6,440 bases of DNA, from contig CANEUT010000093.1 of the NCBI GenBank assembly GCA_947441895.1, positions 1 through 6,440 on the forward strand. Reading direction: 5' to 3'. Each line of letters begins with the position of its first letter. The stretch's first letter is position 1. This DNA is from Rickettsiales bacterium (lineage in GTDB: Bacteria; Pseudomonadota; Alphaproteobacteria; Rickettsiales; UBA3002). The notes beneath the pieces are model-generated. The model saw only the letters and a list, made by a program, of their open reading frames with translations, was not told the origin of the DNA and ran no database searches. Both the position numbers and the translations under genes were made by a program. This document shows positions 1-4,970 of this stretch, one piece after another.

Positions 1-550
1 ATGCATAAATAGCGGGGGCAATATCAATATCAATACCGAATTTATTTTCTTTTTTACCGGTAGATATTTTAGCGTGGGTTTCTGCATCCACATCGGGGTT
101 GACGCGTAGCGCAATGGGAGCGCGCATGTTCAGCGCGCGGGCCACTTCGTTCAACTGGATCAATTCGCGGTCCGATTCCACATTGAACTGGTGAATGCCA
201 ACCTCCAGCGCGAAGCGCATTTCATCCGCTGTTTTGCCAACGCCCGAGAACACAATCTTTTCGGGTGCAATGCCCGCTGCCAGCGCGCGCCGCAGCTCGC
301 CGCCAGAAACCACATCGGCACCAAGCCCGCACTGGCCCAGTAATTTAAGCACGGCAATATTGCTGCAGGCTTTTACCGCAAAACAAATGAGTGGTTTCAG
401 CTTGCCGAAGGCTTGCGTGAACACTTGCGCATGACGCGCCAGTGTGGCGCTGGAATAGCAGTAAAAGGGCGTGCCGACCTGCGCTGCAATATCGGCAATG
501 GCCACGTTTTCCGCATGCAGTTGACCATGCTTATATGCGAAGTGATCCAT
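1..550 (-). CDS. lysA: Diaminopimelate decarboxylase, N-terminal part (cut by window edge)
   Basis: This PLP-dependent cytoplasmic enzyme decarboxylates meso-diaminopimelate to L-lysine, the last step of lysine synthesis. The window holds the first 183 residues; the family is usually about 415-430 residues long, so the C-terminal beta-barrel lies outside. The visible part is the start of the alanine-racemase-like TIM barrel. It has GTPFYCYS near residues 26-33, the PLP-lysine motif FAVKACSN (Lys60), GADVVSGGEL near 77-86, FNVES near 122-126, LRVNPDV near 148-154, and STGKKENKFGID near 163-174, which is typical of LysA. The start ATG at 548-550 directly follows the stop of the upstream lipoprotein gene, so translation is probably coupled. 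The usual VKAN reads VKAC here, a minor variation. Identification is firm from the combined motifs; only completeness is unknown. Confidence 0.95.
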   Translation of the reverse strand, partial: MDHFAYKHGQLHAENVAIADIAAQVGTPFYCYSSATLARHAQVFTQAFGKLKPLICFAVKACSNIAVLKLLGQCGLGADVVSGGELRRALAAGIAPEKIVFSGVGKTADEMRFALEVGIHQFNVESDRELIQLNEVARALNMRAPIALRVNPDVDAETHAKISTGKKENKFGIDIDIAPAIYA

Positions 551-754
551 CTACTGAGCGCTTTCCGTTTTGGCTTTGACGGCTTTTTCCGCGTCGATAT
601 CTTCTTGGGTTTGAATTTCGAGCTGCTTACGTTTCTTGCGCTGTTTTTCCTCGTAGGCGGGAATATCTTTCGGTGCAATGAGCTTGCGCTTGACCCCGCA
701 GCCAGCCAGCAGCGAAAGTGCAGTAATCGTCAGAATCAGTCGTGTCACGCCCAT
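551..754 (-). CDS. Small outer-membrane lipoprotein, LptM-like
   Basis: This is a 67-residue predicted lipoprotein. The start MGVTRLILTITALSLLAGC is a short signal peptide with an LAGC lipobox, so Cys19 would be lipidated. Gly at +2 argues against inner-membrane retention and for the outer membrane. The mature protein begins CGVKRKLIAPKD, which resembles the CGxKGPL-type start of the LptM (YifL) family. In E. coli, LptM helps mature the LPS translocon LptD-LptE. The rest is short, highly charged and rich in Lys/Glu/Gln, probably helical or disordered. The gene starts inside the end of argH (10-nt overlap, different frame) with GGAAGAAG upstream as ribosome binding site, and its TAG stop abuts the lysA ATG. 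The argH-lipoprotein-lysA order is familiar from Alphaproteobacteria (from memory). The lipoprotein call is seen directly; the LptM role is inferred. Confidence 0.82.
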   Translation of the reverse strand: MGVTRLILTITALSLLAGCGVKRKLIAPKDIPAYEEKQRKKRKQLEIQTQEDIDAEKAVKAKTESAQ

Positions 755-2139
755 GATGTTTTCGCTTCTTCCAAGGCTTCGCGCACGCGCACAAACGCCG
801 TGCCGCCAAGGCTGGTGCGGCGCGCTACGCAGGCGTCAATGGCGATGGCTGCAAAAATATCCTGCGTGATTTTTGCGTGAATATTTTGCATTTCCGCGAG
901 CGATAAATCTTCCAGCCCGCATTGTTTTTCTTCTGCCAGTTTTACCAGCTTACCGGTGAGGTGGTGGGCATCACGAAACGCCACGCCCGCATGCTGCACC
1001 AGCCAATCGGCAAGGTCGGTGGCGTTCAGGTAGCCTTTGCTGCAGGCGCGCAGCATCGCTTCTTTTTGCGCGCGCATATCGGCAATCATGCCGGCCATGG
1101 CTTTCAGGCACAGCAGCGTTTCATCGGCCGCGAAGAAGAAGGGGCGCTTATCTTCCTGCATGTCTTTATTATAGGCCAGCGGCAGCGCTTTCAGCGTGGT
1201 CGCGAGGGTGACGAAACTGCCAAGAATGCCGCCGGTTTTGCCGCGCACCAGCTCGGCCGCATCGGGGTTGCGTTTTTGCGGCATGATGGATGACCCGCTA
1301 GTGAACGCTTCGCTGAGTTTGACGAAGCCAATCAGCGGTGATGTCCAGAACACCAGCTCTTCCGCCAGACGTGAAAGATGAGTGGCGATGATGGTGAAAG
1401 CGGCCAGCAGTTCCAACACATAATCACGCGCCGAGACGGCATCCAGCGAGTTGCGCATGGGGTTGGCAAAGCCAAGCTCGCGGGCGGTGATATTGCGGTC
1501 GATTGCATAAGTGGTGCCCGCCAGTGCGGCAGCGCCGAGTGGTGATTCATTGAGGCGTTTTGCGGCATCTGCCAAGCGGCCACGATCCCGCGCAAACATT
1601 TCACCATAGGCCAGCAGGTGATGCGCAAAGCTGATGGGTTGTGCGGGCTGCAAATGGGTGAGGCCGGGCATGATCGTGTCAATATTCTGCTCGGCCTGAA
1701 CAAGCAGCGCCGCTTGCAATTGCTGCAAGGCGGCGTCGACATGTTGCACCATGTCGCGGGCATAGAGCCGCAGGTCGGTGGCCACCTGATCATTGCGTGA
1801 ACGGGCGGTGTGCAGCTTGCCGGCCGCATCGCCAATAATTTCTTTCAGGCGTGATTCCACATTCATGTGGATGTCTTCCAGCGCGACGGAGAACTGCAAT
1901 GCGCCCGATTCAATTTCCGCTTTCACCTGCGCCAGGCCGCGTTGAATATCGGCGCTTTCCGCTGCCGTAATAATCATCGCCGCTTCCAGCATTTTGCAGT
2001 GGGCGATAGAGCCCATAATATCATGCGCATAGAGCCGCTGATCGACCTCGATCGACGGGTTAATGGCGGCGAACGCATCGGCCGGGCCCATGCTGTAGTG
2101 CCCACCCCACATGGTATTACTGGAAGTTTTTTTGCTCAT
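745..2139 (-). CDS. argH: Argininosuccinate lyase
   Basis: ArgH cleaves argininosuccinate to arginine and fumarate in the cytoplasm, the final step of arginine synthesis. The 464-residue product matches the family's usual length of about 460. It starts MSKKTSSNTMWGG, followed by the fumarase/aspartase superfamily landmarks in order: HTARSRNDQVATDL (about 110-122), GLTHLQPAQP (about 159-168, with the conserved His of the THLQ motif), and the signature loop GSSIMPQKRNPD (282-293), which carries the catalytic serine. The reading frame is open for 37 further codons upstream, but those lie within a palindromic repeat and look unlike ArgH. I chose the ATG at 2137-2139 because GTGGA at 2149-2153 lies 9 nt before it. 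An ATG at 2146-2148 is in frame but touches that site. The 3' end overlaps the lipoprotein gene by 10 nt, so the two are probably co-translated. Confidence 0.97.
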   Translation of the reverse strand: MSKKTSSNTMWGGHYSMGPADAFAAINPSIEVDQRLYAHDIMGSIAHCKMLEAAMIITAAESADIQRGLAQVKAEIESGALQFSVALEDIHMNVESRLKEIIGDAAGKLHTARSRNDQVATDLRLYARDMVQHVDAALQQLQAALLVQAEQNIDTIMPGLTHLQPAQPISFAHHLLAYGEMFARDRGRLADAAKRLNESPLGAAALAGTTYAIDRNITARELGFANPMRNSLDAVSARDYVLELLAAFTIIATHLSRLAEELVFWTSPLIGFVKLSEAFTSGSSIMPQKRNPDAAELVRGKTGGILGSFVTLATTLKALPLAYNKDMQEDKRPFFFAADETLLCLKAMAGMIADMRAQKEAMLRACSKGYLNATDLADWLVQHAGVAFRDAHHLTGKLVKLAEEKQCGLEDLSLAEMQNIHAKITQDIFAAIAIDACVARRTSLGGTAFVRVREALEEAKTSWA

Positions 2140-2148
2140 GATCGTCAT

Positions 2149-2153
2149 TCCAC
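2149..2153 (-). promoter_or_regulatory. Ribosome binding site deciding the argH start
   Basis: On the minus strand the sequence reads GTGGA, then 9 nt, then the ATG at 2137-2139. The same GTGGA has zero spacing to the in-frame ATG at 2146-2148, which makes that ATG a poor start. The site lies between the outer and inner inverted repeats of this intergenic region: its last three bases belong to the outer repeat arm, and the inner palindrome begins right next to it. A hairpin formed in the mRNA could therefore affect access to it. Confidence 0.5.
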
Positions 2154-2273
2154 TTAAGAATTTTACATGGCTGCAAACGGTTATTTTCTGCGCTTCCGCT
2201 GCGCATGTACTCAAATGTACACTTGCGCTGCGGTTCTTGAAAACCACCATTTTCGCGGATGTAAAATTCTTAA
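2154..2273. repeat. Approx. 120-bp imperfect palindrome with 15-bp perfect terminal inverted repeats (MITE-like)
   Basis: TTAAGAATTTTACAT at 2154-2168 is the exact reverse complement of ATGTAAAATTCTTAA at 2259-2273. Pairing continues inward with interruptions: AAA 2175-2177 with TTT, GGT 2179-2181 with ACC 2246-2248, TTTTC 2184-2188 with GAAAA 2239-2243, CCGC 2196-2199 with GCGG 2230-2233, GCGC 2201-2204 with GCGC 2225-2228, and TGTAC 2206-2210 with GTACA 2217-2221 around the loop TCAAAT. The whole stretch can thus fold into one long hairpin. It encodes no transposase and I see no clear target-site duplication. Candidates are a miniature inverted-repeat element, or a dispersed palindrome such as those known from Rickettsia. 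It lies directly upstream of argH and would be part of any argH leader transcribed from further upstream. Confidence 0.75.
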
Positions 2274-2325
2274 TTAGAACGACTATCGAAAACGTATAAA
2301 GGATTATGTGGCAGGTGCAAGTGGC

Positions 2326-2347
2326 TCATCCGCCTGCGCGGGAATGA
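2326..2347. repeat. Short GC-rich hairpin behind the HAD gene
   Basis: TCAT-CCGC, a CTGC loop, then GCGG-(GA)-ATGA form a stem with a two-base bulge, 3 nt downstream of the HAD gene stop. It overlaps the right arm of the outer repeat. On the minus strand it reads TCATTCCCGCGCAGGCGG, like half of the common intergenic GTCATTCCCGC palindromes. There is no T-run after it on the minus strand, so it is not a convincing intrinsic terminator. It could stabilise the 3' end of the lysK-HAD transcript. Confidence 0.4.
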
Positions 2348-2350
2348 CGC

Positions 2351-3175
2351 CTAAGCTAGCCTAAAGCCGGGCAGCACGTAAGTGGGGCTCACACCGGCGA
2401 TGCGGCACACTTCGCGGGCATCGGCCTCGCTGATGGAACTGCCATAACGGGCGCTGAGCACGCCGCCGGTAATGAGCAGTGAATCAAGCCCGGCATCATT
2501 GGCGCCTTTAATGTCAGTCGCGGGGTTGTCGCCCACGGCCAAAAAGCGCCCACTTCCCAGCAGCGATGTTGCCACGCGGTACACGTCGGGGAAGGGTTTG
2601 CCGATATAAGCAACTTTGCCACCCAGGCGCGTATATTCAGCCGCCACTGCACCGGCACACATGAACTGCGAGCCATCCTGCTTCACCACTTCCATATCAG
2701 GGTTGGCGCAGAGCAACGGAAGGGGCAGCAGTTGCAGCAGCAGCGGGATAATTTCTTCGTGCGGCTGGCCGTCGAATTCATAGCCTGTGTTCAAAATAAA
2801 ATCGGCCATTTGCGGCTCGCTGATGCGGGTATAGTTCAGCAAATCATCCAGCACGTCTTCGTCTTTACTTGGGCCCAGATAATAGTATTTTTTCTGCGTG
2901 GGGGTAGCGGCCAGCAGGTCATGCGCCACTTGGCCGGAGGTGACAATATCGAGGTAATGATTGTCAGGAATGTTCAGCGCCACCAGATTTTTACGCGCTT
3001 TGGCCGAAACGCGCGGCGCGTTAGAGAGGAAAACCACTGGTTTATTCAATTCATGCAGCACACGCAGCGTTTCTGCTACGCCCGGGTAAAGGCTGGAACC
3101 ATCATGAATGACACCCCACAGGTCAACAATGAGCGCATCGTAGTTGCTGATGATTTCTTCCAGTGGCTGCGTCAT
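2351..3175 (-). CDS. HAD superfamily class IIA hydrolase, TIGR01459 type
   Basis: This is a predicted cytoplasmic phosphatase of 274 residues in the NagD-like class IIA branch of the HAD superfamily; its substrate is unknown. Visible motifs are motif I DLWGVIHDG (18-26, Asp18 the presumed nucleophile), motif II FLSNAPR (49-55), motif III Lys in IGKPFPDVY (191-199), and the metal-binding motif IV VGDNPATDIKGA (214-225). The second acidic residue of the classical DxD is Trp20; DLWGV is, from memory, normal for TIGR01459 proteins, which are mostly alphaproteobacterial. The class IIA cap lies between motifs II and III. The ATG at 3173-3175 lies 2 nt after the lysK stop and has no good ribosome binding site, so translation probably depends on lysK. 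The pairing suggests joint expression but does not reveal the substrate. Confidence 0.88.
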   Translation of the reverse strand: MTQPLEEIISNYDALIVDLWGVIHDGSSLYPGVAETLRVLHELNKPVVFLSNAPRVSAKARKNLVALNIPDNHYLDIVTSGQVAHDLLAATPTQKKYYYLGPSKDEDVLDDLLNYTRISEPQMADFILNTGYEFDGQPHEEIIPLLLQLLPLPLLCANPDMEVVKQDGSQFMCAGAVAAEYTRLGGKVAYIGKPFPDVYRVATSLLGSGRFLAVGDNPATDIKGANDAGLDSLLITGGVLSARYGSSISEADAREVCRIAGVSPTYVLPGFRLA

Positions 3176-3177
3176 GG

Positions 3178-4752
3178 TTAAGCGGCAGCTTGTTGGTTGA
3201 GGGCGGTGTCGATCAACGCGATGGTTTCAGCAGCGCCGAAAAGGAATATGAAGCTGCCCATGCGTGGCCCTTGTTGCGATCCAAGCAAGGTTTCATACAT
3301 GGCTTTGAACCATTCACGCATAGTTTCTTTGCTGTAATATTTCATGCCCAGATCATAGATTCTGGTCATGATATCATCGGCCGGTGTGCCGCTGGCCAGT
3401 GTGCTGAGATAGTCGCGCAGCTCGCCCAAGGCGGTACGTTCCAGCTCATTCGGCGCACGGAACTTTTTGGTGGGCTTCACAAAGTCATAATAGTAGCGCA
3501 CCGCGTAGCCGCACAATTTATCGAGCATGGGTGAGTTTTCGGGCGTGGCATTTGGCAGTTCACGCTTCAGGAAGCCCCACAGCACGGAAGCATTTTCCGG
3601 GTTACAGGCCGAAGCGAGGTTGAGCAGCATGCTGAATTTGATGTTGCTTTCCGGCGCGGGTGGTTTGCCGCTGTGAATGTGCCAGACGGGGTTTTCCAGC
3701 TTCGCCGCATCATCGGCCGTGTGGAATTTTTCCAGATGCGTCAGGTAGTCATCGACCTGCTGGGGAATCACATCGAAATAGAGCTTCTTCGCTTTGCGCG
3801 GGGACGTGAACATGTAAAGCGCCAATGATTCTTCCGGCGCATATTTCAGCCATTCGTCGATGGTGATGCCGTTGCCTTTTGATTTCGAAATTTTCTGGCC
3901 TTTTTCGTCGAGGAACAATTCGAACATCATTTGGCTTGGTGGTGTGCCGCCAGCAATTTTGCAAATCGCATCATAAAGCGGGGCGCTGGCAAGGTGGTCT
4001 TTGCCGTACATTTCGTAATCCACTTTCAGCGCCGCCCAGCGCATGCCCATATCGGGCTTCCACTGCAATTTGCAGCGGCCACCAGTGACGGGGGTTTCCA
4101 TTTCGCTGCCATCTTCCTCAAGGTAGGTGATGGTGCCCTTCGCCACGTCGGTTTTCACCACTTTGGCCAGTAGCACTTTGCCCGAGATAGGCGAGATGGG
4201 CAGGAACGGCGAATAGGTCTCGGCGCGTTCTTCGCCCAGGGTGGGGATCATCACTTTCATCACCTTGTCATAGCTGGCGAGGATGGAAAGCAGCGCCGCG
4301 TCAAACTCGCCCGATTGATAGGTTTCGGTGGAGGATTTGAATTCGTAATCAAACCCAAACGTGTCCAGAAATGCACGCAGGCGGGCGTTCATGTGGTGGC
4401 CGAAGCTTTCATGGGTGCCGAAGGGGTCGGGCACGCTGGTGAGGGGTTTGCCAAGGTTCGCCGCGATCATCTCGGCGTTGGGCAAATTATCCGGCACTTT
4501 GCGCAACCCATCCATATCATCGGAAAAACAGATCAGTTTGGTGGGCAAATCAGAAATTTGGCTGAAGGCATGGCGTACCATGCTGGTGCGAGCCACCTCG
4601 CCAAACGTGCCAATATGCGGCAGGCCCGATGGGCCATAGCCGGTTTCAAAGAGCACGGTGCCACTGTGGTCTTTCATGGCCTGAATACGGCTTAAAAGCG
4701 CATGGGCTTGTTCGAATGGCCAGGCTTTGGCGGTCAGTGCAAGCGGGTTCAT
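3178..4752 (-). CDS. lysK: Class I lysyl-tRNA synthetase
   Basis: This cytoplasmic enzyme attaches lysine to tRNA-Lys using ATP. The 524-residue protein is a class I synthetase, the form found in archaea, most Alphaproteobacteria and spirochaetes, and is unrelated to the class II LysS of most bacteria. It begins with WPFEQA near residue 11, then FETGYGPSGLPHIGTFGEV (35-53), which holds the HIGH-like ATP-binding motif (PHIGT). CFSDDMDGLRKVP follows near 75-87, WAALKVDYEMYGKDH near 239-253, and the KMSKS-like motif KISKSKGN at 287-294. The C-terminal helical half recognises the anticodon in this family. The start ATG has GAGGA at 4759-4763, 6 nt upstream. It is the first gene of the minus-strand run and is divergent from the SPOR gene; the HAD gene follows after 2 nt. 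Confidence 0.96.
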   Translation of the reverse strand: MNPLALTAKAWPFEQAHALLSRIQAMKDHSGTVLFETGYGPSGLPHIGTFGEVARTSMVRHAFSQISDLPTKLICFSDDMDGLRKVPDNLPNAEMIAANLGKPLTSVPDPFGTHESFGHHMNARLRAFLDTFGFDYEFKSSTETYQSGEFDAALLSILASYDKVMKVMIPTLGEERAETYSPFLPISPISGKVLLAKVVKTDVAKGTITYLEEDGSEMETPVTGGRCKLQWKPDMGMRWAALKVDYEMYGKDHLASAPLYDAICKIAGGTPPSQMMFELFLDEKGQKISKSKGNGITIDEWLKYAPEESLALYMFTSPRKAKKLYFDVIPQQVDDYLTHLEKFHTADDAAKLENPVWHIHSGKPPAPESNIKFSMLLNLASACNPENASVLWGFLKRELPNATPENSPMLDKLCGYAVRYYYDFVKPTKKFRAPNELERTALGELRDYLSTLASGTPADDIMTRIYDLGMKYYSKETMREWFKAMYETLLGSQQGPRMGSFIFLFGAAETIALIDTALNQQAAA

Positions 4753-4758
4753 TATTTT

Positions 4759-4763
4759 TCCTC
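4759..4763 (-). promoter_or_regulatory. Ribosome binding site of lysK
   Basis: GAGGA on the minus strand lies 6 nt before the ATG at 4750-4752. It is the clearest Shine-Dalgarno sequence in the window and fixes the lysK start, in line with a well-translated housekeeping gene. Confidence 0.7.
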
Positions 4764-4864
4764 ATGAATTGTCAGGTCATTACTTAGCGAACTAGCCGCA
4801 CGATGCAAAGGAAATTAGGGGTTTTTCATTGATAAAACACGGTATCCACAGGCCATTTGCCCTA

Positions 4865-4877
4865 TGGCTTTGAGCCA
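4865..4877. repeat. Small inverted repeat TGGCT-TTG-AGCCA
   Basis: Perfect 5-bp arms around a 3-base spacer lie about 100 bp upstream of the SPOR gene and about the same distance from lysK. The size suits a binding site for a dimeric regulator, but a repeat this short can arise by chance. Confidence 0.25.
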
Positions 4878-4960
4878 AAAACCTCTTGCGCAGGGGGGGC
4901 GATAGCCCTACACAAACGGTAAGAAATGAATACTCGGCACGTGAAGCCGTGATGATATTG

Positions 4961-4965
4961 AAGGA
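4961..4965 (+). promoter_or_regulatory. Ribosome binding site of the SPOR gene (decides GTG start)
   Basis: AAGGA lies 5 nt before the GTG at 4971-4973. An in-frame ATG at 4965-4967 overlaps this site by one base and so has no proper spacing. An in-frame TGA at 4959-4961 rules out any earlier start. Confidence 0.5.
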
Positions 4966-4970
4966 TGCTT

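Larger units (their letters stand above)
2143..2349. repeat. Outer 9-bp inverted repeat enclosing the HAD-argH gap
   Basis: CGTCATTCC at 2143-2151 and its exact reverse complement GGAATGACG at 2341-2349 bracket almost the entire gap between the HAD hydrolase and argH genes, 207 bp in all. The left arm extends into the argH translation start region; the right arm ends just before the HAD stop codon. Motifs of the GTCATTCCCGC type occur in dispersed intergenic palindromes of many proteobacteria (general knowledge). The arms may thus be the ends of one element or two separate degenerate repeat pieces. Confidence 0.5.
4753..4970. promoter_or_regulatory. Divergent intergenic region between lysK and the SPOR gene
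   Basis: These 218 bp must hold the promoters of both divergent genes; I see no gene inside. For lysK, a weak match reads TTGCAT (4803-4808, minus strand) and AGTAAT (4779-4784), 18 bp apart. For the SPOR gene, a weak match reads TTGCGC (4886-4891) and TACACA (4909-4914), 17 bp apart. Neither is close to the sigma-70 consensus. Two small inverted repeats are present: TGGCT-TTG-AGCCA at 4865-4877 and GGGC-GATA-GCCC at 4897-4908, the latter inside the candidate SPOR promoter spacer and next to a run of seven G (4893-4899). TATCCACA at 4843-4850 matches eight of nine bases of a DnaA box, but it is single. No leader, T-box or riboswitch was recognised. Confidence 0.4.

Noticed and set aside
413..880. 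Plus-strand open frame of 155 codons across lysA, the lipoprotein and argH
   Set aside because: It runs opposite to three well-supported genes and resembles no known family; it is a shadow.
2274..2325. Promoter for argH (TTGCAC, then TATACG 16 bp later, minus strand)
   Set aside because: Matches to the consensus are weak (about 3 and 4 of 6), and they would place the whole palindrome in the leader; not strong enough to list as a feature.
2326..2347. Intrinsic terminator after the HAD gene
   Set aside because: The stem is GC-rich, but no T-run follows on the minus strand; it fits a dispersed intergenic repeat better.
4753..4800. T-box or lysine riboswitch ahead of lysK
   Set aside because: The leader is short and lacks any T-box sequence, specifier stem or terminator structure; such leaders are also not expected for this class of organism.
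4842..4850. DnaA box indicating a replication origin
   Set aside because: There is only one near-match, with no AT-rich unwinding region and no origin-linked genes nearby.
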